Shown here: positions 1 through 9,609 of the stretch, in pieces | How positions within the stretch are numbered: the first letter of the stretch is position 1 | Layout: every line of letters begins with the position of its first letter | Assembly (NCBI GenBank): GCA_015179125.1 | Contig: WHVA01000336.1 | Span: forward strand, 62,001-126,000 | Length of the DNA: 64,000 nucleotides | Direction: 5' to 3' | DNA from: Gautieria morchelliformis | Taxonomy: Eukaryota > Basidiomycota > Agaricomycetes > Gomphales > Gomphaceae | Position numbers and translations under genes: made by a program | The notes under the pieces: generated by a model | The model's input: only the letters and a program-made list of their open reading frames with translations | What the model was told of the DNA's origin: nothing | Databases searched by the model: none

Positions 1-316
1 CGTTCCTGCAATCAGATAATCAACTTCGATACGTGATTCCCTTTGCACTGTCTCCTGTTCTTAGCACAGCGAGTTTTGCTAGTCTTGTCTCCTTCCGCTC
101 CCGACCCTGTGTCCTCCGCCTCTTCCGCCTCTTCTGACCTTTGTTCTCCGACCCTCGAACCTTGACTCTCAGTACTCTGTTCCCGACTTCTGCCTTCTCC
201 GATATCCGCAAGTCAATCCCGAAATACTTAGGACGGTAGTTCATCAGGGGCGCAACACATAAGTTGAAGCCGTTGTCCTTTCCAGTTCCGACCTCTGGGA
301 ATTCCAATACGTAACA
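1..316 (-). repeat. Gypsy-type LTR copy, cut by the window edge
   Basis: Minus-strand LTR whose 5' terminus (TGTTACG) lies at 316. It closely resembles the solo LTR at 30298-30993 read in the opposite orientation. The left part lies outside the window. It abuts a second LTR fragment of the same family in the same orientation, which suggests insertion of one LTR copy into another. A reading frame of about 100 codons crosses it on the minus strand and recurs in the other copy, but that only reflects shared LTR sequence; I do not call a gene. Confidence 0.6.
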
Positions 317-670
317 ATCAATTAGACCCACATTCCCCTTGTTCTTTTGCCTATTGATTGTTCTTAGTTCTACCCGGCACCCCCTTGTAGTTCCTCTTGT
401 TCTGTATTAGTTACTTACTCCATTTATCCTAGTTACTTTTGCTTGCACTGGAATTGCTTACCTCTACCTTCTGACATGTTGTCTCAGCTCTTTGTATAAA
501 ACCCAGTCATGTGTACCTCTGTTCTGCAATCAGATAATTGACTTTGATATGTGACTCTCTTTGCACTGTTTCCTGTTCTTACCACAGCAAGTACTTGCAA
601 GGCCTCTGTCTCTCTGACCTCTGCCTTCCAACTCGATTTCTGATATCCAACTTAACTCGATTGTTGAACC
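317..670 (-). repeat. LTR fragment, same family
   Basis: Minus-strand stretch that matches the body of the solo LTR at 4501-5140 (shared landmarks: the run around 'gggttttatacaaagagctgag', the 'aactacaagggggtgc' block and the 'gtaagggttc' block). It lacks both termini. Its left side ends at the LTR copy at 1-316 and its right side ends at the TA preceding the inverted-repeat element at 681. Confidence 0.55.
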
Positions 671-680
671 CTTACCTCTA

Positions 681-812
681 GGTGGATACCCATGCTTCAC
701 ACGGGGGTGTAGGTCAAACGCATTGGGTAAATCAAACTTGGGATAAGTAAAACACATCTCATTGCAATTGAAAGTAGCTATAAGTAACACATCAAGATAG
801 GTAATGTCTCTA
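681..812 (+). repeat. Left terminal inverted repeat of element I
   Basis: Begins GGTGGATACCCATGC after a TA and continues through a 'ggtcaaacgcattgggtaaa' segment to the start of the satellite. The reverse complement is found at 5141-5318 and again at 5531-5707, with scattered differences. Confidence 0.65.
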
Positions 813-1470
813 CACATATCTGCATGTGCCCAAGTATAGCGTGCATAGCATGTCCTCCATGCATAGCCTCGAATATAGCATGCTTATTGTGTCCCTGGCC
901 CACATATAACATGTCCCCAAGTATAGTGTGTGTAGCATGTCCTCCATGCATAGTGTGTCTCCACATGTTGCATATCCCCAAGTACAGTGTGCATGGCGTG
1001 TCCCACATGCATAGAATGTCCCTGGTTTGTAGCATATCCCCAAACATAGCATGTCCCTCCATGTAGTGTGTGTAGCATCCCCCTCAAGTATAGTGTGCAA
1101 AGTGTGTCCCCAATGCATAACATGTCCCCCAAGTATAGTGTGCATAGCATGTCCTTTGTTTGTAGCATGTCCCCCAAGTATAGCATGTGTAGAATGTCCC
1201 GTGTTTGTAGTGTATTCCCCTGTAGTGTGTCCTTTGTTTGTACCATGTCCCCCAAGCATAGTGTGTCCCCACATATAGTGTGCACATCCCCATGCATAGC
1301 ATGCTTGTCCCCATGCATAACATGTGTGTCTCCACGCATAACATGGGTGTCCCCAAGCATAGCGTGTGTGTCCCCATGCATAGCATGCATGTTAGTGTGT
1401 GTAGCATGCCCCTCAAGTATAGCATGCATAGCATGTCCCAATGGCATGTGTAGCATATCCCCAAGGGCTT
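813..1470. repeat. 21-bp satellite, left arm of element I
   Basis: Imperfect tandem units of about 21 bp built on 'gcatagcatg(t)gtgtcccc'. The same array occurs in reverse complement at 3440-4480. Because 21 is a multiple of three, several frames stay open for 100-200 codons on both strands (histidine, cysteine and methionine repeats). They have no conserved domain and I do not call them genes. Confidence 0.8.
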
Positions 1471-1479
1471 CAAAGTGAA

Positions 1480-2120
1480 GCGAGCAGGGGTTGTTACTTA
1501 TCATTAACTTTTCGCAAACTCAGGGACATGTATCAATATCTATTTTGTGACATATACAGACATAAATAAAATAGTAAAGGAAGCCATATTTAAGCAGCTG
1601 CTGTCATTAATTTTAGCAAAGTCAGGATTATCTATTTTTCAAAAAATGTCAAAATAAATGTTCAGTACATTTAAGCTGAAGTTGTTATTAATTTTAGCAG
1701 AGTCAAGATTATCTATTTTTGAAAAATGTCAAAAAAATGCACTGTACATTTAAGCTGACAATTTTCACAAAGTCAGGATAATTTATTGACATCTATCTGC
1801 GAAAAAATGTCAAAAAAGTACAGTACATTGAAGCAGAGGCTGTTATTAATGCCCAGCCAAAGCCAGAGAAGCCCTGAGACTGACAGAGAAACCCAGAGCC
1901 CAGCCAAAGCCATAGTAAGCCGGCCACCAGTATAGCCAGAGAGGAGTGGCTGGTAAGCAGCTTTACAGTAAATAAAACAATAAAACAAACCACATTTAAA
2001 AGCAGAATCTCATTAATTTTAGAGGGAACTTATTGATGTCTATTTTCAAAAAAAACCTGAAAAATATTGATATTAAAATACATTTTTTTCAGCAGTCTTT
2101 GGAAGGTATTTAAATCTATT
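1480..2120 (-). repeat. AT-rich inner arm of element I, left
   Basis: Inverted copy of 2760-3430. It contains several ~75-80-bp units, each with a 'gacattttt...aaatag' part, a '(t)cctgactttg' part and an 'aacagc' part, plus a unique segment that encodes nothing recognisable but is conserved between arms (around 1840-1990 and 2910-3060). The same kind of unit precedes the Helitron gene at 6385-6600. Confidence 0.65.
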
Positions 2121-2274
2121 TTCAAAAGAAATCACCAAAATATAATACACATGTGACAATACTATGATGAAAAAAAAAGAACTAATAAAATTACAAACAC
2201 AAATAAAATAAAATACATGGCAATGCATTAAACAAAACATATTACCTACCAATAGAAAGCCAGCAAAGCAATAG

Positions 2275-2415
2275 ACAGGCAGCCAGCTAAAGGAGGAGAC
2301 AGCACCCAGAGCAGACAGCAGAGCACAGAGCAGACAGCGGACAGAGCACATAGCAGACAGCACAGAGGACAGAGCAGACAGAGCACATAGCAGACAGCAG
2401 ACAGAGGAATCAGCG
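2275..2415. repeat. Purine-rich tandem repeat (agcagacag)
   Basis: Short imperfect tandem array of 'agcagacagcacagag'-like units next to the GC-rich centre of element I. It appears only on the left side, so it breaks the symmetry of the palindrome. Confidence 0.6.
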
Positions 2416-2519
2416 GTTGGGCAGGTTCCTGGCGTTCCCTCCTTACCATTCGGCCTTTATACCGCGCGCGCGTGTCGTGCACGGACCACGCTCGCGTATG
2501 CGCGCTCTGGTCGCGAACG

Positions 2520-2531
2520 GGTCACGTGACC
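2520..2531. promoter_or_regulatory. Palindromic E-box GGTCACGTGACC, copy 1
   Basis: Perfect 12-bp palindrome with a CACGTG core, of the kind bound by bHLH factors. It lies in the GC-rich centre of element I; no adjacent gene is recognised, so a role is inference only. Confidence 0.4.
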
Positions 2532-2598
2532 GCTGCGCAGCGTTCTATGCTCGCGGGCGGCTGCGCCGCTCGCTGCTGACCTAATTTGGAACGCAAAC

Positions 2599-2610
2599 GG
2601 TCACGTGACC
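2599..2610. promoter_or_regulatory. Palindromic E-box GGTCACGTGACC, copy 2
   Basis: Second perfect copy, 79 bp from the first, within the direct repeat of the centre of element I. Confidence 0.4.
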
Positions 2611-2759
2611 ATGCTGCGCAGCGTTCTTGGCTCGCGGCTGCGCCGCTCGCATCCGATTGGCCAGCTGACTAAGGCTGACCTAAAACCTGACATAAGCTCG
2701 ACGCCCACAACCCACCAAGCCGCTTTCACCTATAGGAATTGCATTCACATGTGCTTTAT

Positions 2760-3430
2760 ATTTTTGTTATTTTTTTTCGAAAATAGATTTAAATAAAATC
2801 CAAAGACTGCTGAAAAAAAAGTATTTTAATATCAATATTTTTCAGGTTTTTTTCGAAAATAGACATCAATAAGTTCCCTCTAAAATTAATGAGATTCTGC
2901 TTTTAAATGTGGTTTGTTTTATTGTTTTATTTACTGTAAAGCTGCTTACCAGCCACTCCTCTCTGGCTATACTGGTGGCTGGCTTACTATGGCTTTGGCT
3001 GGGCTCTGGGTTTCTCTGTCAGTCTCTGGGCTTCTCTGGCTTTGGCTGGGCATTAATCACAGCTTCTGCTTCAATGTACTGTACTTTTTTGACATTTTTT
3101 CGCAAATAGATATCAATAAATTATCCTGACTTTGTGAAAATTGACAACAGCTCCAGGTTAAATGTACAGTGCATTTTCTTGACATTTTTCGAAAAATAGA
3201 TAATCCTAACTTTGTTAAAATTAATAACAGCTTCAGCTTACATGTACTGGACTTTTCTTGACATTTTTTCGAAAAATAGATAATCCTGACTTTGCTAAAA
3301 ATTAATGACAGGAGCTGCTTAAATATAGATTCCTTGACTATTTTATTTATGTCTGTATATGTCACAAAATAGATATTGATACATGTCTCTGAGCTTGCTA
3401 AAAGTTAATAAGTAGTAACAGCCTCTGCTT
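2760..3430 (+). repeat. AT-rich inner arm of element I, right
   Basis: Inverted counterpart of 1480-2120, with the same order of ~75-80-bp units. Identity between arms is high by eye, with a few small indels, which suggests recent duplication or gene conversion between arms. Confidence 0.65.
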
Positions 3431-3439
3431 GCTTCACTT

Positions 3440-4480
3440 TGAGGCCCTTGGGGATATGCTACACATGCCATTGGGACATGCTATGCATGCTATACTTGAG
3501 GGGCATGCTACACACACTAACATGCATGCTATGCATGGGGACACACACGCTATGCTTGGGGACACGCATGCTATGTGTGGAGACACTCATGGTATGCATG
3601 GAGACACTCATGTTATGCGTGGGGACACGCACACTATGCTTGGGGACACGCACGCTATGCATGGAGACATGCATGTTATGTGTGGGGACACGCACACTAT
3701 GCTTGGGGACACGCATGCTATGCATGGAGACATGCATGTTATGCGTGGGGACACGCACGCTATGCTTGGGGACACGCACTATGCTTGGGGACACCCATGT
3801 TATGCGTGGAGACACACACACTATACTTGGGGACACTCATGTTATGCGTGGAGACACGCATGTTATGCATGGGGACACACATGCTATGCATGGGGATGTG
3901 CACACTATATGTGGGGACACACTATGCTTGGGGGACATGGTACAAACAAGGGACACACTACAGGGGAAAACACTACAAACAAGGGACATTGTACACAAGC
4001 TATACTTGGGGGACACGCTACAAACAAAGGACATGCTATGCACACTATACGTGGGGGACATGTTATGCATTGGGGACACACTTTGCACACTATACTTGAG
4101 GGAGACGCTACACACACTACATGCAGGGACATGCTACACATGTGGACACGCTATGCATGGGGGACACACATGCTATAATTTAGGGACACACTATGTTTGG
4201 GCACATGCTACAAACCAGGGACATGCTACACACAAAATACTTGAGGGACATGTTATGCATGTGGGACATGCCATGCACACTGTACTGCATGTGGGGACAC
4301 ACTACATATGGAGACATGCTACATGTGGAGACACACTACGCACACTATGCTTTGGGACACACTACGTGTGGGGACATGCCACATGTGAGGATGCAATACG
4401 TGTGAGGACAGATAAAGTGTGATGACACACTACAGGCAAGGACACACTACATGTGAGGTAGGGGACATGAGACATGGGAG
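3440..4480. repeat. 21-bp satellite, right arm of element I
   Basis: Tandem units of about 21 bp such as 'acgctatgcatggggacac' in the orientation opposite to 813-1470. It is longer than the left array, so copy number has changed since the arms formed. The open frame of more than 300 codons across 3439-4422 is a by-product of the period; it consists of degenerate heptapeptides. Confidence 0.8.
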
Positions 4481-4500
4481 AAATGTGTAGAGTCATTACC

Positions 4501-5140
4501 TGTTATGTATCAGGTTTGGATCTAAAAGGGCTGCAGCTCCAACTTATATGTTGCACCCCCAACTATCATCCTAAGTATTCTGGAGTCTGAGATTGGAAGT
4601 TGGAAGAGGTTGAGTATTGTAACTGAAGTAGTAAGGGTTCAAGAATTGAGTTAAGTTGGATATGAGAAATCAAGTTGGAAGATGGAGGTCAGAGAGACAG
4701 AGGCCTTGCAGGTCTAATAACTGGAGACAGTGCAAAGGGAGTGACATATCAAAGTCGATTATCTGATTGCTGAACAGAGGCACACATGACTGGGTTTTAT
4801 ACAAAGAGCTGAGACAACATGTCAGAAGGTAGAGGTAAGCAATTCCAGTGCAAGTAACTAGAATAAAAGTACCTAATGCGAAACAAGAGGAACTACAAGG
4901 GGGTGCAGTGTAGAACTAAGAACAATAGGCAAAGGACCAAGGGTCTAATTGGTAGCGGAACAAATGGAACTCCTGACGCTCTGGACTTGCTGTGCTGAGG
5001 GTCAAGTATGGAATGCTGGTGAAAAGAGTCATTAGGGGAAATATGTGAAGAACAAGGGGATCACAAGGTTGAAGTGCAGACATTGTGGAATAGAGTCAGA
5101 GGTGCGGGGGTACCGGAGTTGGTTGAGCATGGTCATAACA
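4501..5140 (+). repeat. Solo LTR in the right arm of element I
   Basis: Starts TGTTATG and ends CATAACA, with a perfect 5-bp duplication TTACC at 4496-4500 and 5141-5145. The left arm of element I lacks this LTR at the matching point, which confirms a later insertion. Same family as the LTRs at 1-670 and 30298-30993. With no internal region it is a solo LTR left by recombination. Confidence 0.8.
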
Positions 5141-5710
5141 TTACCTACCTTGATGTGTTATTTAGAGTTACTTTCAATCAATAAGAAGGGTTTTACTTAT
5201 CTGAATGAAATTTTCTTATCCGAATGTGTTTGACTTATCCCAAGTTTGATTCACCCAATGCGTTTGACCTTACCGATGCATTTGACTTGCACCCCCATGC
5301 AAAGTGTGGGTACCCACCTAGGGAATTGATAGCGGAACAAATGGAACTCCTGATGCTCCGGAATTGCTATGTTAAGGGTTAAGTAAGGAAGGCTGGTGAA
5401 TAGAGTCATAAGGGGAAGTATGTGAATAGGAAAGAACAAGGAGATCAAAAGGTCGAAGTGTGGACATTGCGGAATAGAGTCAGAGGAGGTGCAGAGGTAC
5501 CAGAGTTGGTCAAGCAGCATGGTCATAACATTACCTACCTCAATGTGTTACTTAGAGCTACTTTTAATCAATAAGATGCATTTTACTTATCTGAATGTGT
5601 TTGACTTATCCCAAGTTTGATTTACCCAAGGTGTTTGACTTTGCTGATGTGTTTGACCTTACCGAGGCGTTTGACTTGCACCCCCGCGCGAAGTGCGGGT
5701 ATCCACCTAG
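4950..5710 (+). repeat. Tandem duplication of LTR tail plus element end
   Basis: Two consecutive copies of a ~370-390 bp segment, about 4950-5320 and 5322-5710. Each runs from the 'agcggaacaaatggaactcc' part of the LTR, through the LTR end (CATAACA) and the TTACC site, to the terminal inverted repeat of element I. The copies have diverged visibly, so the duplication is not very recent. Confidence 0.65.
5141..5318 (-). repeat. Right terminal inverted repeat of element I, inner copy
   Basis: Reverse complement of 681-812, ending GGGTACCCACC followed by TA. It directly follows the solo LTR. Confidence 0.65.
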
Positions 5711-5995
5711 TTCCTATAGGTGAAAGCAGCACGGTGGGAGGTTGTGGGCGCGCTGACAAATGCTGACCAATGCTTGGTCATCAGTTTGTCAGCGGAGCGC
5801 GCGAGCCCCACCAGCGGTTTGCGCCACTCTTCCGGCTCCAGCACTGCGCAGCGTTCTGGAGCGTGCGAGCGGCGCAGCCGCGAGCGGTTTAGGCCGGTCT
5901 GCTCAGGCGCTCAAAGCAGCGCTGCGCTGGCAGATCGCTGCGCAGCCAGCCGCTTTGCGCACTGCACCACCACCCTCCTCTCCTCTCCTCTCTGC
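5711..5995. other. GC-rich half-repeat outside element I
   Basis: Begins 'ttcctataggtgaaagc', the reverse complement of 2720-2737, and carries 'gcgcagcgttct' and 'ggcgcagccgcgagcgg' blocks like those of the centre of element I. Small open frames exist but show no domain. I read it as the other half of the repeat that forms the centre of element I. Confidence 0.45.
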
Positions 5996-6384
5996 CCACT
6001 ACTAGATAGAATAAAAATTGCGTGAGACTGAATTAATAGATAGCCTATATAGTGTAGTACACAAAAGATCTCTTCCCAGGGAGGTCTCTGCAGTGAACTA
6101 TTGGGGTTGACCCCTTCATTGGGGCAGCTTTTTCTCTGCTAAGGAGCCAGGTAGTCATCCCAGGCTGCCTTAGAGGGAGCCACAATTGCATTGCAGTTCT
6201 TTCAGTGTTGACTTGCACTACTGGTGGCTGAAGAAGATATCTCCCCAGGACCAGGACCAGGACCAGGACCTTTTACTGGAATTATTCCAGTTGGATAGCC
6301 AAAGAAGACTTGGATATTTTCATCAAAAAAATTTCCCATCCCTTCCTTGGTACATATATTTCTCTGTGGTCTGGTGTGAGCCAT
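5996..6384. other. Gene-free leader region upstream of the Helitron gene
   Basis: No gene seen. Contains a short (ccagga)n run at 6245-6270 and lies between the GC-rich half-repeat and the AT-rich units. It may belong to the Helitron 5' region, but I cannot define the Helitron 5' end. Confidence 0.3.
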
Positions 6385-6605
6385 CTGACATTTTTTTATT
6401 TTATTTTTTTAAATAGAAATTAATAAATTCCCGTGACTTTGCCTAACAAACAGACTCCCTGTCCCTTCCTTGGTATGTATGTATTTCTCTGTGGTCTGGT
6501 GTGAGCTATCTGACATTGATTTAATTAGAAATTAATAAATTCCCCTGACTTTGCCCAAGAAAAATTAACAACAACAGCATCTGCTTGCAAATGTAAGTTG
6601 AAGTG
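6385..6605 (+). repeat. Helitron leader repeats related to the arms of element I
   Basis: Two tandem ~115-bp units, each with 'tctctgtggtctggtgtgag', then 'tgacatt', 'attaataaattccc(c/g)tgactttg'. The second ends 'aacaacagcatctgcttgcaaatgta'. The order of sub-motifs matches the ~75-80-bp units at 3085-3310. Confidence 0.55.
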
Positions 6606-6632
6606 GGGTAGCTTGATTGTTCCTCTAAGCTT

Positions 6633-9413
6633 ATGCCTGCATTTCTCAGGGATCCTTCTACTCCAGAGAGAAATCGTCAGCAGGAGCGTGAAAGGGCGAG
6701 GGAGGAGCAGGAGGGTCGTATGACGTCGCCTACTGATTGGAGAGCGCGTGCCCTTGCTGTGGCTGCTGCCAGAGCTCGGAACCAGCCACCCCCTCCACCA
6801 CCTCCTTTTGCCATCCCTCACCCTCCTCCTAGAAGCAATGTGGCTGATCCTTTTCAACAACCTGCTGCAGAGCCATTACGTCCTCCTGATCCCAGTCCTG
6901 GACAGCAGGTGGCAGCCCTTCGTGCTCAGTTAGCAGCAATCCCAGCAGCACAGCCCTTGAGAAGATACAGGCAGGAGCCGATACAGCCACCTCCTAATCT
7001 TCCTGTGGTTGATTCTGCAGGAATTGCACACTTGCGTGCTCAGGCTGCTGAGCCAGCACAGCCCTTGAGAAGATACAGGCAGGAGCCAATACAGCCACCT
7101 CCCAATCTTCCTGTGGTTGGTTCTGCAGGAATTGCACAGTTGCGTGCTCAGGCTGCTGAGCAGTCTGCTATATTGCAGCAATTGGGAAGGGGTAGACAGG
7201 CAGCTAATCCTCCTGTAGTAGGTTCTGCAGGAGTGGCAGCATTGCGTGCTCAGGCCAATGCAATAAGACCAATGCCGCCGCTACTCCCTGCGCTTTTGCG
7301 GCCTCTTCAGCGACTCCCTGCACCTCCTCAGCTGCTCCCTGCACCTCCCCAGCCTCCCCAGCCACTCCCTGAACCTCCTCAGCTGCTCCCTGCACCTCCT
7401 CAGCCGCTCCCTGCACCTCCTCAGCCGCTCCCTGCACCTCCTCAGCCGCTCCCTGCACCTCCTCAGCTGCTCCCTGCACCTCCTCAGCCGCTCCCTGCAC
7501 CTCCTCAGCCGCTCCCTGTACCTCGGCAGCGTCCTCAGCGACCTCCTCCTCCTTTTCCACTGGGTCGCTCTAGAATAATTGAGGCAGATGTGCAGCGTCA
7601 TGATTTGGGTCCCATGGTTATTCCCTGCCCTGACTGTGGAGCATTACACTGGAGGGCAGAACGTCTGCAGAAATCCTCAAATGTGCGGCCCAGATTTGGT
7701 GATTGCTGTATGGAAGGAAAGGTGCAGCTGGAAGACCTGCCAGAGCCCCCTCAGCCATTGAAACAGCTCTTAGAAGGCCAGGACCCTGAGGCAAAAGGAT
7801 TTCGCCAGAATATCAGGCAGTATAATGCTGCGTTTGCATTCACTTCTGTGGGGGCCGACTTTGACCAAGATTTGCTTCGGGAGGGTCGTGGTCCATATGT
7901 GCTCAAGCTACAGGGTGAACTGTATCATCTCCATGGCTCTCTCCTCCCTGACAATGAAGACGATCCAAAGTATGCCCAGCTTTACATATATGATCCTGCA
8001 CTGGCTTTGGCAAAGAGAAAAAATCGTAATGAGCGTCTGTCTCCAACTATCATGGGAGACTTGCAGGAAATGCTCCTGCTATGCAATCCTCATGTGCGCA
8101 CATATAAACAAGCAGCTGAGAGGCTCAGAGCTCAAGAACAGAATGGTGACATCCAGGCAAGGCTCACGTACAGGGCACACAGGGATCCTAGGAGATATAA
8201 TGTCCCAACTGCAGATGAGATTGCAGTCGTTCTTCCTGGAGATGGCATCGACCCTGGACCTAGGGATATTATTGTCCAGCTCAGAGGTGGACGTTTCAGA
8301 AGGGTATTGGATACCAATGCAAACTATGCCTCTCTGCACTATGTCTTGCTCTTTCCCAAGGGAGAGTTGGGATGGGAACCAGATATTCCTTATCATGAGC
8401 CAGAGCGTGCTCGGCAGGCCAATCCCAATCCAAACAGACGGACACAGGTCACCCAAATACAGTACCATGCGTATCGTCTGTTCCAGAGAGCGAGAGAACC
8501 TACAACACTCCTGCGTGGTGGCAAATTGTTCCAGCAGTACATTGTAGACTCCTGGGCTGCTGCAGAGCAAAGGAGACTGAGGTGGATCACGGCCAATCAA
8601 CACACTCTGCGTGCTGAGCAGTATAATCAGATGGTAGATTCATATGGAGGCTTGGACAATGACATTGGAGATGCAAACAGCTTGGGCATAAAAGTCATTC
8701 TGCCTGCGACATTTCAAGGAAGTACACGGGACATGAATCAAAACTGCCAGAACTCCCTGGCCATTGCAACAAAGAAGGGTCCCCCTGATTTATTTATTAC
8801 CATGACTGCCAATCCAAAGTGGGATGAGATAGTGGCCGAGTTGCTCCCTGGACAAACTGCTCAGGACAGACCTGACGTGGTGTCGCGGGTGTTTCACCTC
8901 AAAAAGAAATACCTCATTGACTTGATCGTCAAGGACAAGATCTTTGGAGAAACCGTCGCTCGCGTTCACACTATTGAATTCCAGAAGAGGGGGCTCCCAC
9001 ACATGCACCTGCTTACCTGGTTTGATAGGGAGTCCAAGGTCAAACATCCACATGAGGTGGATTCTATGATTTCAGCAGAGTTCCCTGATCCAGAGACTCA
9101 TCCTGTCCTCTACCAGTTGGTCTGTGAGCTGATGACACATGGTCCCTGTGGACAAATGAATCCAAACGCACCCTGCATGGAAAATGGCAAGTGCAAGAAA
9201 GGCTTCCCAAAGCCATTCTGTGAGGAGACCGTTGTGAATGTAGATGGATATCCAAAATATCGTCGTCGCAATGATGGAAGGCTGCACAATGTCAGAGGTG
9301 ACATGCTGGACAACAGATGGGTTGTGCCATACTCTGCTCTGCTCTTGCTCAAACTCCGGTGTCACATCAACCTTGAAACCGGCCCCGAGAGGAACGGCCG
9401 CGGTGCGAGATAG
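6633..9413 (+). CDS. Helitron Rep protein, C-terminally truncated
   Basis: Encodes the N-terminal two-thirds of a Helitron rolling-circle transposase. The start chosen is the ATG at 6633. Residues ~100-185 hold a tandem duplication of a ~38-residue block (QPLRRYRQEPIQPPP...). Residues ~225-300 are an array of proline-rich units (PPQPLPA), and a Cys motif (CPDCGALHW ... CC) typical of Helitron N-termini lies near 330-355. The Helitron-like N domain follows, with the HUH-type metal motif GLPHMHLLTW near residue 787 and the Cys-rich CGQMNPNAPCM segment after it. The frame stops soon after CHINLE, where other family members go on to the catalytic tyrosines and the SF1 helicase. Both are absent, so it is not autonomous. 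The break falls at about 9375-9380, where unrelated sequence begins. Confidence 0.85.
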   Translation: MPAFLRDPSTPERNRQQERERAREEQEGRMTSPTDWRARALAVAAARARNQPPPPPPPFAIPHPPPRSNVADPFQQPAAEPLRPPDPSPGQQVAALRAQLAAIPAAQPLRRYRQEPIQPPPNLPVVDSAGIAHLRAQAAEPAQPLRRYRQEPIQPPPNLPVVGSAGIAQLRAQAAEQSAILQQLGRGRQAANPPVVGSAGVAALRAQANAIRPMPPLLPALLRPLQRLPAPPQLLPAPPQPPQPLPEPPQLLPAPPQPLPAPPQPLPAPPQPLPAPPQLLPAPPQPLPAPPQPLPVPRQRPQRPPPPFPLGRSRIIEADVQRHDLGPMVIPCPDCGALHWRAERLQKSSNVRPRFGDCCMEGKVQLEDLPEPPQPLKQLLEGQDPEAKGFRQNIRQYNAAFAFTSVGADFDQDLLREGRGPYVLKLQGELYHLHGSLLPDNEDDPKYAQLYIYDPALALAKRKNRNERLSPTIMGDLQEMLLLCNPHVRTYKQAAERLRAQEQNGDIQARLTYRAHRDPRRYNVPTADEIAVVLPGDGIDPGPRDIIVQLRGGRFRRVLDTNANYASLHYVLLFPKGELGWEPDIPYHEPERARQANPNPNRRTQVTQIQYHAYRLFQRAREPTTLLRGGKLFQQYIVDSWAAAEQRRLRWITANQHTLRAEQYNQMVDSYGGLDNDIGDANSLGIKVILPATFQGSTRDMNQNCQNSLAIATKKGPPDLFITMTANPKWDEIVAELLPGQTAQDRPDVVSRVFHLKKKYLIDLIVKDKIFGETVARVHTIEFQKRGLPHMHLLTWFDRESKVKHPHEVDSMISAEFPDPETHPVLYQLVCELMTHGPCGQMNPNAPCMENGKCKKGFPKPFCEETVVNVDGYPKYRRRNDGRLHNVRGDMLDNRWVVPYSALLLLKLRCHINLETGPERNGRGAR

Positions 9414-9609
9414 TTGGAGACGTGGGTCACGAGTTGGAGCAGGAGAGGTGGCAAGAGTGGTATGGAAGGATCGCGCATTGTAGACCAGGTGCAGAGGAGG
9501 AGCCGAGGATGAGGCAGCACAGTAGGACTCAACTTCGCCACGCTCAAGTGCACACCGCTCCTCAATGCGTTGAGCGGCGGTTGGTTGCCACAGCACCAGC
9601 TGCTTTTTG

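Larger units (their letters stand above)
2450..2737. other. GC-rich asymmetric centre of element I
   Basis: Abrupt shift from AT-rich arms to GC-rich DNA with many CpG. A ~55-bp segment (from about 2517 and again from about 2596) is directly repeated with a 79-bp offset; each copy holds the 12-bp palindrome GGTCACGTGACC followed by 'gctgcgcagcgttct' and 'ggctgcgccgctcgc'. The part at 2690-2737 reappears in reverse complement at 5711-5757, just outside the right end of the element. Confidence 0.6.
681..5707. mobile_element. Giant satellite-armed inverted-repeat element I
   Basis: The two halves are inverted copies of each other. From the outside inwards each arm has a terminal inverted repeat starting GGTGGATACCC, a ~130-180 bp unique stretch, a block of 21-bp satellite, an AT-rich block of ~75-80-bp units, then a GC-rich centre near 2450-2737. 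A TA dinucleotide flanks both outer ends (679-680 and 5708-5709; also 5319-5320 at an inner copy of the right end). The right arm is longer because a solo LTR (4501-5140) landed in it and its end was then duplicated in tandem. No transposase-like frame is present. It could be a non-autonomous TIR element grown by satellite expansion, or a fold-back rearrangement; the superfamily is unknown. Confidence 0.55.

Noticed and set aside
3439-4422. A 327-codon open frame and overlapping long frames
   Set aside because: They lie wholly in 21-bp satellite; all frames are open because the period is a multiple of three, and the peptides are degenerate heptamers.
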